Below are positions 39,806 to 49,468 of a stretch of DNA of 64,000 bases, piece by piece. Positions within the stretch are counted from its first letter, which is position 1. Every line of letters starts with the position of its first letter. Source of the DNA: Pedobacter changchengzhani. Lineage in GTDB: Bacteria > Bacteroidota > Bacteroidia > Sphingobacteriales > Sphingobacteriaceae. The position numbers and the translations under genes were made by a program. The stretch lies in contig NZ_SJCY01000003.1 of assembly GCF_004354365.1 (NCBI RefSeq), forward strand, positions 1-64,000, written 5' to 3'. A model generated the notes under the pieces. It was not told where the DNA came from and searched no databases. It saw only the letters and a program-made list of their open reading frames with translations.

Positions 39806-40036
39806 ATGGCAAAGAGCAAAACAATTAATGTAAAAGGAACCGAAATAATTATTCTCTCAGATGGGAATAAATATGAATTTATTTCCTTAACAGGAATTGC
39901 TCGTCATTGGGATGCGGAAAGAAGTGATTATATATTGCAGAATTGGCTGAGAAACCGTAGTACAATAGAGTTTGTTGGGCTTTGGGAGCAGTTCAATAAC
40001 CCGAATTTTAATTCCATCGAATTCGATGGAATTTAA
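39806..40036 (+). pseudogene. Truncated KilA-N domain protein
   Basis: A 76-residue frame that begins like a normal KilA-N protein (I-I-I-L-S-D-G-N-K-Y-E-F-I-S-L-T-G-I-A-R near 14-33, then F-V-G-L-W-E-Q-F-N-N-P-N-F-N). It stops at F-D-G-I, where family members continue for 150-200 more residues. The following 90 bases have stops in all frames. KilA-N is a DNA-binding domain of phage and R-M-associated proteins. It may be a decayed gene or a short functional domain. Four bases separate it from the helicase stop, so it is co-transcribed with the island. Confidence 0.65.
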
Positions 40037-40123
40037 AGACAAGCTTCCTCTAAAGAGATTAAATTACTATTACACAAATGAAATCGCTTGTTGCCAATCA
40101 ACAACTAAAGAAATTGAAATAAT

Positions 40124-43100
40124 ATGAGCCTTACCAAACAAGAATTTTCCAACTACATCAAGCGGTTTAACTTTCGCGAGATGTTTAATGATATGGGCTG
40201 GAACAATGATAAAACAAAACAGCCAATTGTGGTAGATAGCCTTACCTTCTCTTTAGAAGCTGTTGGAGAAAAAAGCGGTTTCAAAATTCTGTTGTGCAAC
40301 CCACAAGCCGATGGATTAATTCCCGATTACAACACCCGAAAAAAGATTGAAACCAAAGTAACCAAACTGTTTCAAGAGCATTTGATCATTTTCTTCGACA
40401 CAAAAAAATCAGAACAAGTTTGGCAACTGGTAGTAAGGCAAAGTGGTAAACCTACAAAAGTAACCGAAACACGCTGGCACGTTAATCAAGACCCCGAGCT
40501 CCTTTATCAACGTGCAGCAGGTATATTCTTTGAATTAGACGAAGAAGACCACATCACCATTATAGACGTTACCAAACGCATTGCCGACAACTTCCATCAA
40601 AATAACGAGAAAGTTACCAAGCAGTTTTACGACAAGTTTAAAAAAGAGCATACTTCCTTCCTCGCCTTTATTAAAGGTATTGACGAGCAAAGCAACCAAG
40701 AATGGTATGCTTCCTTAATGCTTAATCGTTTAATGTTCTGTTACTTTATTCAAAAAAAAGGTTTTTTAGATAAGAACAAAAATTATCTACGTGACAAATT
40801 AAACGCCTGCAATGAGAAAAAAGGAAAAGTAAAATTCTATTCTTTTTATCGCGATTTTTTACTGGTGTTGTTTCATAAAGGGTTGAATGAGCCGTTGCAA
40901 AACCAAGACGTAAAAATTGAAATTGGAAAAATCCCATATTTAAACGGTGGATTGTTTGACGAACATGAGTTAGAAAAGAGCAATTCCAATATCGAAATCG
41001 ACGATAAAGCCTTTGAACGTCTTTTTGACTTTTTTGACCAATACGAATGGCATTTAGATACCCGAACAGCTGCCACCGGTAAAGATATTAACCCCGATGT
41101 AATTGGGTATATTTTTGAAAAATATATCAACGACCGGGCAAATATGGGGGCATATTATACCAAGGAGGATATTACCGATTACATTAGTAAAAATTGCATT
41201 CTTCCTTATTTATTTGACGAAACCAAGCGCCAATACGCCAAGGTTTTTGCCGCCGATGCTGAGTTATGGACGATGGTAAAAACTAGTGGCAACGCCTACA
41301 TTTACGATGCTGTAAAAAAAGGTGTAGAATTTACTTTGCCTGAAGAAATAGCGCAAGGTATAAATGAAGTGAGCAAACGAACCGAATGGAACAAGCCTGC
41401 TACTACAAATTACGCTTTACCAACCGAAATTTGGCGTGAAGTAGTTGACCGTAGAAACCGATATAATGAGGTAAAAACAAAAATTGACAATGGCGAAATT
41501 ACCGCCATAAACGACTTTATCACCTATAATCTGAACATCCGCCAATTTGCGCAGGATAGCATAGAGAACACAAACGACCCTGAATTTTTAAAACACTTTT
41601 ACAAAGCACTTAACAGCATAACCATTATTGACCCAACTTGTGGTTCGGGCGCATTTCTGTTTGCCGCAATGAATATTTTAGAACCGCTTTATGAAAGTTG
41701 TTTAATGCGGATGCGTGGTTTTGTAGAAGACGAGGACCGAGAAAATGCAACTAATAACAAAACTTTTGGACACAAATACAAATTCTTTAGAGATAAGTTA
41801 AATGAAGTACAAAACGACCAGCATCCAAACCTGCAATATTTCATTTATAAAAGCATTATTCTCCGCAACCTATATGGCGTAGACATAATGAAAGAAGCGG
41901 TTGAAATTGCCAAACTCCGCCTGTTTCTAAAATTGGTAGCATGTGTAGAGGTAGATTACCGTAAACCTAACCTTGGGTTAGAGCCTTTACCAGATATTGA
42001 TTTTAATATACGAGCAGGAAATACATTAGTAGGATTTGCTACCGAAGCAGAATTAAAAAAAGGTTTAGATTATACGTTTGATGGTGCAATTGCAAAACCA
42101 ATTATAGAAGAAAAATGCGATATAGTTGCAAAAGCTTTTAAACGCTACAAAGAAATACAACTAACTTATGGCGAAGACTTTAACGAATTTAAAAAAGCGA
42201 AAGAAGAACTCAACAATCGTTTAAAAGCATTAAATCACGAGCTTAATGAACTTTTACATAAGCAAGCTAATATCTATAAATATGTTGATTGGCTAAAATC
42301 ACATCAGCCTTTCCATTGGTTTGCTGAGTTTTATGAAATTATACAAGGGAAAGGAGGTTTCAATGTTGTAATTGGAAACCCTCCATATGTCGAATATTCA
42401 AAAGTAAGAGATATTTATACAATTAAAAGTTTTGAAACAGAAAAATGTGGCAATTTATATCCTTATGTTATAGAACAAGCATATAAATTTCTACACTCAA
42501 ATGGCTGTATTGGTTTTATTATTCCTTTAAGCGGCTTTTGCACTCAGAGAATGAAACCCCTTGTTCAACTATATAAAAAGAAAAATGGATTTACTTGGGT
42601 TAGTCATTTTGGTTGGCGGCCAGCAACCCTTTTCGAAGGAGTCAATATTCCCTTATCCATTGTTATTTCAAATTCTCATACGATAAAATCCAAAGGGAAA
42701 ATATTCGTAACGGAATTTAATAAATGGTACCAAGATAAGCGTGAGCATATAGCAAACCTTTTAGATTACAATGAAGCAAATGAATTATTACTTCATGACT
42801 TTGTTTTTCCAAAAATAGGAAATCGATACAATTCTATATTTAAAAAGATGCTTACAATAAAATCAAATATTGGGCAATACGTTAGAAATACCAATAACAC
42901 GATTTTTTACAGAAATACAGGTGGTCTTTACTGGAGGATAATGATTGATTTCGAACCTAAATTTATCTTAAATGGAAAAATTAGCTTGTCTAGCACTCTG
43001 ACAAAATTAACAATTGAAAATGAAGCAAAGAAAAATGTGTGTACTGCTCTACTAAATAGTAATTTATTTTGGCTATACTATGTTGCATATTCAAGCTTTC

Positions 43101-43420
43101 ATCATGTAAATCCAATTGATTTAACTTCATTCCCTGTATCATTTGAAAATATGAAACCTGAAATTGAGGAGTCCTTAATTAAACTTTCGAAAGAATTAAT
43201 GACAGATATGAAATTTAATAGTGTATTGCAAACAAGAATACACAAAGGCGGAAACAATAGTCAGTCTCAAACATTTTACCCTTCGCTTTCAAAACCAATT
43301 GTTGATCAAATTGACATGGTTTTAGCAAAATACTTCAATTTTACGGATGAGGAATTAGATAATATTATTAATTACGACATTAAATTTAGATTACAAAATG
43401 AAAGCGGAAACGAAAACTAG
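40124..43420 (+). CDS. Eco57I-type adenine methylase/specificity protein
   Basis: A 1098-residue N6-adenine DNA methyltransferase of the type IIG/Eco57I group. The N-terminal 480 residues contain a domain with L-I-I-F-F-D-T-K-K-S-E-Q-V-W-Q-L (about 88-103), frequent in these proteins; I cannot confirm a PD-(D/E)xK nuclease there. Motif I is D-P-T-C-G-S-G-A-F near 502-510, and the catalytic motif is N-P-P-Y near 751-754, 250 residues later, as usual for this family. The last 300 residues probably form the target-recognition domain. It should protect host DNA, with the PLD-helicase and the HNH protein as possible cutters. The HNH gene overlaps its end by 23 bases. Confidence 0.9.
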   Translation: MSLTKQEFSNYIKRFNFREMFNDMGWNNDKTKQPIVVDSLTFSLEAVGEKSGFKILLCNPQADGLIPDYNTRKKIETKVTKLFQEHLIIFFDTKKSEQVWQLVVRQSGKPTKVTETRWHVNQDPELLYQRAAGIFFELDEEDHITIIDVTKRIADNFHQNNEKVTKQFYDKFKKEHTSFLAFIKGIDEQSNQEWYASLMLNRLMFCYFIQKKGFLDKNKNYLRDKLNACNEKKGKVKFYSFYRDFLLVLFHKGLNEPLQNQDVKIEIGKIPYLNGGLFDEHELEKSNSNIEIDDKAFERLFDFFDQYEWHLDTRTAATGKDINPDVIGYIFEKYINDRANMGAYYTKEDITDYISKNCILPYLFDETKRQYAKVFAADAELWTMVKTSGNAYIYDAVKKGVEFTLPEEIAQGINEVSKRTEWNKPATTNYALPTEIWREVVDRRNRYNEVKTKIDNGEITAINDFITYNLNIRQFAQDSIENTNDPEFLKHFYKALNSITIIDPTCGSGAFLFAAMNILEPLYESCLMRMRGFVEDEDRENATNNKTFGHKYKFFRDKLNEVQNDQHPNLQYFIYKSIILRNLYGVDIMKEAVEIAKLRLFLKLVACVEVDYRKPNLGLEPLPDIDFNIRAGNTLVGFATEAELKKGLDYTFDGAIAKPIIEEKCDIVAKAFKRYKEIQLTYGEDFNEFKKAKEELNNRLKALNHELNELLHKQANIYKYVDWLKSHQPFHWFAEFYEIIQGKGGFNVVIGNPPYVEYSKVRDIYTIKSFETEKCGNLYPYVIEQAYKFLHSNGCIGFIIPLSGFCTQRMKPLVQLYKKKNGFTWVSHFGWRPATLFEGVNIPLSIVISNSHTIKSKGKIFVTEFNKWYQDKREHIANLLDYNEANELLLHDFVFPKIGNRYNSIFKKMLTIKSNIGQYVRNTNNTIFYRNTGGLYWRIMIDFEPKFILNGKISLSSTLTKLTIENEAKKNVCTALLNSNLFWLYYVAYSSFHHVNPIDLTSFPVSFENMKPEIEESLIKLSKELMTDMKFNSVLQTRIHKGGNNSQSQTFYPSLSKPIVDQIDMVLAKYFNFTDEELDNIINYDIKFRLQNESGNEN

Positions 43421-44195
43421 AATTGCAGAGGGCGAATTAATTCTCCCTTCTTTATTAGTACTTTCTAACTCTAAATCAGGTCGGATTTCAACATCATTAT
43501 TAATTGATAGACTCAGAGATCTCCTTCGACCTACTGGTGAAGACACAAAGTTACTTATTCGCAGACAGGATGATAAATTCTCCCAAAAAGTAAGAAATCT
43601 TGTTTCACATAAAACACTTGAAAGAGACAATTATGCCATACACAAAGATGGTGTTTTTCAAGTCACAACCAATGGAAGAAAATATTTAAAGGAGAAGTAT
43701 GATGTTGTTCGCTATTTGATTACAAATGATTTTGATTGGACTGATTTGAAAAAAGGATTTAATGAGGTTGAGAAGAATAAAAAAAGAAAGATTGAAATAT
43801 TTGACGAGAACGTAATTATAAACGAAGGGTTTAAAAAAACAATTTCAATTAATGTGTATGAAAGATCAACAAAGTTGAGACAAGCTGCAATTAGTGCTTT
43901 TACTTTAAAGGGACATATTAGTTGTGACTGTTGCAAATTTAATTTTGCTTCCTTTTATGGTAGCAATATCGGTTCGGGTTACATTGAGATACATCATGTT
44001 AAACCCATTTTTAAATACGAGGGAGATGAAATTAATAAGTTTATAAATGATGCATTAAAAAATTTAGTCCCTGTTTGTTCTAACTGCCATCGTATGATAC
44101 ATAGAGTTTGGAAGAACCCTTTAGAAATTCAAACTCTTCAAGCAAGTATTAAGAAAAACGGTAAGTTTTCTATTGATGTAACTAGAAAAGGATGA
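43398..44195 (+). CDS. HNH endonuclease with N-terminal winged-helix-like region
   Basis: A 265-residue protein. The N-terminal 100 residues look like a winged helix (R-I-S-T-S-L-L-I-D-R-L-R-D-L-L, then S-Q-K-V-R-N-L-V-S-H-K-T-L-E-R), typical of restriction-linked HNH proteins. The C-terminal HNH nuclease has C-D-C-C near 176-179, I-E-I-H-H-V-K-P near 196-203 and V-P-V-C-S-N-C-H-R-M-I-H near 224-235, that is His-His, Asn-His and four zinc cysteines. The start overlaps the methylase stop by 23 bases in another frame, a sign of translational coupling. It is probably the cleaving or modification-sensing partner of the methylase. Confidence 0.88.
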   Translation: MKAETKTRIAEGELILPSLLVLSNSKSGRISTSLLIDRLRDLLRPTGEDTKLLIRRQDDKFSQKVRNLVSHKTLERDNYAIHKDGVFQVTTNGRKYLKEKYDVVRYLITNDFDWTDLKKGFNEVEKNKKRKIEIFDENVIINEGFKKTISINVYERSTKLRQAAISAFTLKGHISCDCCKFNFASFYGSNIGSGYIEIHHVKPIFKYEGDEINKFINDALKNLVPVCSNCHRMIHRVWKNPLEIQTLQASIKKNGKFSIDVTRKG

Positions 44196-44211
44196 TTAAT
44201 TCATGCCTTAG

Positions 44212-44331
44212 AGATATCGAACTTTTAAAAATGCACAAAGACATCGTGCTACGATAAAAGAATTAGATTTAATCCGTGATAATGGAGAAGATGCTAATTC
44301 TCCTAATTATAAATATGTTATAAATGAATAA
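44212..44331 (+). pseudogene. Probable C-terminal gene remnant
   Basis: An open stretch of 39 codons after an in-frame stop. It reads like real protein (R-T-F-K-N-A-Q-R-H-R-A-T-I-K-E-L, then G-E-D-A-N-S-P-N-Y-K-Y-V-I-N-E) but has no start codon. Its stop codon overlaps the start of the following micro-ORF by eight bases (ATGAATAA). This suggests that an earlier operon member was largely deleted. I do not recognise the family. Confidence 0.35.
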
Positions 44332-44437
44332 GATAATGGAGTTGGACAAAAGCTTGGACAACTTGTCCAAGTTAGCAATGTCAAAGTTGCTATTAAGGCC
44401 ATACTCGGACAATAAGTTGGACATAGTGTCCGAGTAG
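44324..44437 (+). CDS. Possible 37-residue micro-protein
   Basis: Starts at the ATG at 44324 (or 44336) with M-N-K-I-M-E-L-D-K-S-L-D-N-L-S-K-L, a leucine-rich amphipathic helix. The DNA contains two inverted repeats (CTTGGACA-ACT-TGTCCAAG and ACTCGGACA...TGTCCGAGT). It could be a translated leader, or the sequence could matter as RNA structure or operator rather than protein. It lies 22 bases before the DprA-like start. Confidence 0.35.
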   Translation: MNKIMELDKSLDNLSKLAMSKLLLRPYSDNKLDIVSE

Positions 44438-44459
44438 AACGAACTAATAGAAGAAGTTA

Positions 44460-44930
44460 ATGTTACTGGAAGTAAAGGAACACATAGGGAACTTAGAGTT
44501 GCTAAAGCGGGAGAAAATTGCATTCCTATGCAGTCGTAAAATTCCAGCCAGTGCAGTACTTAAATGTTACGATTGGGCAATTGCACAGCGGGAGGCAGGC
44601 AATTGTGTCATTAGTGGCTTTCATAGCCAAATAGAAAAAGATGTCTTCCATTATTTGCTTAAAGGCAAGCAACCAATCATCATCACCTTGGCAAGAGGTT
44701 TAAAGGAAAAATTAGAACCCGTATTGCAAAAACCATTAGATGAAGGAAGATTATTAATCATAACGCCATTCGAAAAAGCTGTAAAAAGGGTAACTGAACA
44801 AACAGCCGCAATACGAAATAAACTAATGATAGAAATAGCGGATAGCATCACAGTAGGATTTAAAAGTGAAGGCGGAAATTTAGCAGACCTATTAAAAGAA
44901 GTCGAAAAACAGATAATCGAAATCAAATAA
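44460..44930 (+). CDS. DprA-like (SMF/LOG-fold) protein
   Basis: A 156-residue Rossmann-type protein related to DprA, the single-strand DNA loader of natural transformation, but about half the length and lacking the C-terminal winged helix. The diagnostic loop is I-S-G-F-H-S-Q-I-E-K-D at 51-61. A second block, K-Q-P-I-I-I-T-L-A-R-G-L, covers 70-81. Such short DprA-like proteins are often encoded in defence islands rather than competence loci. It is the last gene of the island, in the same orientation as the helicase, methylase and HNH genes, and a terminator follows. A role in sensing foreign DNA or a nucleotide signal is conceivable but unproven. Confidence 0.8.
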   Translation: MLLEVKEHIGNLELLKREKIAFLCSRKIPASAVLKCYDWAIAQREAGNCVISGFHSQIEKDVFHYLLKGKQPIIITLARGLKEKLEPVLQKPLDEGRLLIITPFEKAVKRVTEQTAAIRNKLMIEIADSITVGFKSEGGNLADLLKEVEKQIIEIK

Positions 44931-45012
44931 TGATCGTTATTTGGTTATAATCAATTATACGTTAGCAACTTGCCAAACCGCCCGATATTCACCCAACCCC
45001 CATTTAAACAAG

Positions 45013-45047
45013 AAAGAGACAATCTATCCAGACTTGTCTCTTTTTTT
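45013..45047 (+). terminator. Rho-independent terminator closing the island
   Basis: AGAGACAA pairs with TTGTCTCT across an 11-base loop and is followed by seven T, about 85 bases after the DprA-like stop. Confidence 0.75.
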
Positions 45048-45510
45048 CTAACCAAATATAAACCTGTATGAGCCAGGCTTTGTCTTTAATTTTCTAGTTA
45101 AAAACCGAAGTTTTTTGTAGAAAATGATTTATCTTTTTATATCGAATAAACATCGCTCCGTTTATTACTCTACAAATATAAACAAAATTCTTAGTGTAGA
45201 TAGTACACTATGAAAATAATCGTATTTTTTTTGTCATTTTTTATTTTACGTATGTTTTTCGGGTAATTATCGTCAAAAAAATGATAAAATATGATACATG
45301 GTATAGTATTTTAGGTGAAATCATGTTTTTAGTTAATTTTATGGTAATTTTTTATTCAAAAAATTAAATTAAAATGCATTTAATATGTTTTTAATGTTAA
45401 TTAATTGTTAAAATGCCCATTTTAAATTTATTTTAACACTTTTGTTACCTTATTATTTAATAATATGGTATTATTAAATAAAAAAATAGAGTTATTTATA
45501 TAAAAAACAA
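45048..45510. other. AT-rich convergent gap between island and gap gene
   Basis: About 460 bases without a supported gene. It holds a perfect copy of the GTGTA-N5-TACAC palindrome (45192-45210). Right after it an ATG opens an 18-codon hydrophobic frame (M-K-I-I-V-F-F-L-S-F-F-I-L), like an isolated signal peptide. The rest is very AT-rich and featureless to my eye. Confidence 0.5.
45192..45210. promoter_or_regulatory. Palindromic operator-like site A (orphan)
   Basis: TAGTGTA-GATAG-TACACTA, a perfect 7-5-7 inverted repeat. The same half-sites occur upstream of pfkA (48439-48457) and of the second BadF-type kinase (50432-50450). Here both flanking genes point towards the site, so it has no obvious target gene. 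Confidence 0.55.
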
Positions 45511-45543
45511 AAAAAGGAATGAGTTTGTGACCCATTCCTTTTT
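45511..45543 (-). terminator. Terminator of the pfkA-kinase-gap operon
   Basis: On the minus strand AAAAAGGAATG pairs with CATTCCTTTTT and is followed by a T-rich tract, about 36 bases after the gap stop codon. Confidence 0.8.
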
Positions 45544-45578
45544 CAAATTGATATGAAAATCTGATTAATTCAGGTTTT

Positions 45579-47430
<1,852 letters not shown>

Positions 47431-47433
47431 ATT

Positions 47434-48420
47434 TTATATCGATAATACTTTAGTCATCTCCATTAAATCATCTTCCAGTTTATAAGAGTGTTTGGTTAGC
47501 GCTTCATTTAGCGAGGTTAATGCAATATCATTACCTTTTAAGCCAACCATTTTACCGCTTTCGCCAGCAACCAATGCATTTACAGCAGCGAAGCCCAAAC
47601 GGCTACCAAGTATTCTATCAAAACTACTCGGACTGCCGCCACGTTGTAAATGACCTAAAATAGTTACTTTGGTATCGTAATGATTAAAGGTTTCTTTCAC
47701 TCTTTTAGCTACATCAAAAGCACCACCTTGTTTATGACCTTCGGCAACTATAACAATGCTCGATGATTTTTTTGTAGATGCACCGAGCTTTAGTTTTTGA
47801 ATTAAATCTTCAATACTTGTTTCCTTTTCGGGTAGTAAAACAGCTTCTGCACCAGATGCGATGGCGCTTCTAAGTGCAATACAGCCAGAACCTCTACCCA
47901 TCACTTCTACAAAAAATAGCCGATCATGTGCATCGGCGGTATCTCTAATCTTATCAACAGCTTCAATTACAGTATTTATGGCTGTGTCATAACCTAGCGT
48001 AAAATCAGATCCTGCTAAATCGTTATCTATCGTGCCCGGTACGCCAATTACTTTTACATTATATTTCTCCGAAAATAGTTTGGCGCCAGTAAAAGTTCCA
48101 TCGCCACCAATAACAACTAAACCGTTAATGTCGTTTTTTTGTAAATTATCGTAAGCAATCTGCATGCCTTCGGGTGTTTTAAAATCTAAACACCTAGCAG
48201 TTTTTAAAATGGTTCCGCCCAGTTGTAAAATATTACATACCGAGTAAGAATCCATCGGTTTTATATTGTTGTTGATTAAACCTTGGTAACCTTGCATTAC
48301 ACCAAACATGTTAATGCCATGGTAAATTCCTGTCCTAATTACGGCTCTAATACACGCATTCATGCCAGGAGCATCTCCACCTGATGTTAATACAGCTATG
48401 TTTTTAATATTTGGATTCAT
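47434..48420 (-). CDS. pfkA: 6-phosphofructokinase
   Basis: A 328-residue PFK that phosphorylates fructose 6-phosphate. The ATP loop G-G-D-A-P-G-M-N is at 14-21. The second phosphate region G-G-D-G-T-F is at 105-110, with glycine after the aspartate as in ATP-dependent rather than pyrophosphate enzymes. The catalytic Asp132 is in G-T-I-D-N-D, and the substrate region M-G-R-G-S-G follows. Length matches the bacterial ATP type. It is the first gene of the pfkA-kinase-gap operon. A GTGTA-N5-TACAC palindrome starts 19 bases upstream of the ATG, next to a TATATTCG -7-like box, so it is probably repressed by the divergently encoded NrtR-type regulator. Confidence 0.95.
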   Translation of the reverse strand: MNPNIKNIAVLTSGGDAPGMNACIRAVIRTGIYHGINMFGVMQGYQGLINNNIKPMDSYSVCNILQLGGTILKTARCLDFKTPEGMQIAYDNLQKNDINGLVVIGGDGTFTGAKLFSEKYNVKVIGVPGTIDNDLAGSDFTLGYDTAINTVIEAVDKIRDTADAHDRLFFVEVMGRGSGCIALRSAIASGAEAVLLPEKETSIEDLIQKLKLGASTKKSSSIVIVAEGHKQGGAFDVAKRVKETFNHYDTKVTILGHLQRGGSPSSFDRILGSRLGFAAVNALVAGESGKMVGLKGNDIALTSLNEALTKHSYKLEDDLMEMTKVLSI

Positions 48421-48430
48421 TTCTTAAGTA

Positions 48431-48438
48431 CGAATATA
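48431..48438 (-). promoter_or_regulatory. -7-like box of the pfkA operon
   Basis: On the minus strand TATATTCG, seven of eight matches to TAnnTTTG, lies 11 bases before the pfkA ATG and directly abuts the palindromic site, which would then cover the promoter spacer. No clear -33 box is seen. Confidence 0.4.
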
Positions 48439-48457
48439 CTGTGTATTTATTACACTA
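48439..48457. promoter_or_regulatory. Palindromic operator-like site B (pfkA / NrtR-type regulator)
   Basis: CTGTGTA-TTTAT-TACACTA, with core GTGTA-N5-TACAC, in the 67-bp divergent gap between pfkA and the regulator gene. Its position over the pfkA promoter spacer fits repression. Confidence 0.6.
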
Positions 48458-48487
48458 AGTAATTTTTTTTACTATTTTTACTTAAAA

Positions 48488-49219
48488 TTGAAAGTCATAC
48501 CTTTATCACCACAAAATAAATTAAATAACTTGGAACAAATTTTACCTCATTTAGATTCAGTATTCTCCATCGACTGTGTGTTGTTTGGCTTTGATGGAAA
48601 GGAATTAAAAATATTATTAATTGAGCGGAATGAAGAGCCTTTTAAAGATTGGTGGGCTTTGCCCGGTAATATAGTACGGCCTGACGAGAGTTTGGATCAG
48701 TCGGCTTCTAGAATTTTATATGAGCTTACCGGTTTGCGTGGTATTTATATGGAGCAGTACTATGCCTTCGGTGATCCAGATCGCCACCCGCAGGGTAGAG
48801 TAATTACTTTAGCCTATTATGCTTTAATTCGTTTAAGTGATGATAAGGATTTAAAACCCGTTAGTGATTATGCAAAAGGTGCCAGTTGGTTACCTATTTC
48901 TGATTTGCCAAAACTCGCTTTCGATCACCAAAAAATTTACGATAAAGGTTTAGAGAAGATAAAAAGAAGAATTAAACATCAGCCAATCGCTTTTGAACTT
49001 TTATCAGAAAAATTTACTTTAACACAACTGCAAAGTGTGTACGAATTAATTTTGGGCAAAAAATTGGATAAAAGGAATTTTAGAAAAAAAATAACGAGTT
49101 ACGGTGTTTTGAAAGAACTTGATGAAAAACAAAAGGGCGTTTCATACCGTGCTGCATCGCTTTATAAGTTTGATAAGCGTAAATACGCAAAGCTTTTTGG
49201 AAAAGAAATATCTTTTTAG
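48488..49219 (+). CDS. NrtR-type transcriptional regulator (degenerate Nudix plus winged helix)
   Basis: Up to 243 residues. The N-terminal Nudix domain (about 25-160) has lost catalytic acids. The box reads G-N-I-V-R-P-D-E-S-L-D-Q-S-A-S-R-I-L-Y-E-L-T-G-L, so the R-E-x-x-E-E motif is R-I-L-Y-E-L and hydrolysis is unlikely. A C-terminal winged helix (about 170-243, with L-T-Q-L-Q-S-V-Y-E and N-F-R-K-K-I) binds DNA. NrtR relatives respond to sugar or nucleotide ligands through the Nudix fold. No ATG opens the frame: the start is TTG at 48488 or TTG at 48530 (giving M-E-Q-I-L-P). It diverges from pfkA across the shared palindrome and probably controls this small sugar regulon. Confidence 0.85.
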   Translation: MKVIPLSPQNKLNNLEQILPHLDSVFSIDCVLFGFDGKELKILLIERNEEPFKDWWALPGNIVRPDESLDQSASRILYELTGLRGIYMEQYYAFGDPDRHPQGRVITLAYYALIRLSDDKDLKPVSDYAKGASWLPISDLPKLAFDHQKIYDKGLEKIKRRIKHQPIAFELLSEKFTLTQLQSVYELILGKKLDKRNFRKKITSYGVLKELDEKQKGVSYRAASLYKFDKRKYAKLFGKEISF

Positions 49220-49376
49220 GTTGGGAAGATTAGGGTCTAGTTAGGGGGTTAGGGTTTAGAGGTTAGGGTTTAGCAGGGCAATAAGAAATAGGGAATAAGG
49301 AAATACAAAAATGGGCAAAATTTGAAATTTTCCAAAGTTTAGTCCAGTAGGATGGTTATAGAATCTAAAATAAATA
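49220..49376. repeat. Short TTAGGG-rich repeat tract and spacer
   Basis: About 40 bases (49220-49262) contain several TTAGGG/TTAGGGTT units, imperfect and followed by ordinary AT-rich sequence. It resembles slipped simple-sequence DNA, not a telomere. Confidence 0.5.
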
Positions 49377-49407
49377 AAAAGACCCGCTTTTTAAAAACGG
49401 GTCTTTT
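49377..49407. terminator. Bidirectional terminator between regulator and BadF-type kinase
   Basis: AAAAGACCCG pairs with CGGGTCTTTT, with A- and T-rich flanks usable in both directions. It is followed by a short CTCATCACT repeat (about 49424-49470). Confidence 0.75.
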
Positions 49408-49468
49408 CTCTTTATATAATTATCAACTCATCACTCATAATTCATCACTCAAAACTCATCACTTAAAA

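Noticed and set aside
44269..44523. 84-codon minus-strand frame across the DprA-like start
   Set aside because: It is the reverse of the micro-ORF and of coding sequence for the DprA-like protein, with no family similarity.
49220..49262. TTAGGG repeats resembling telomere DNA
   Set aside because: Few, imperfect units inside an ordinary gene spacer; simple-sequence slippage explains them.
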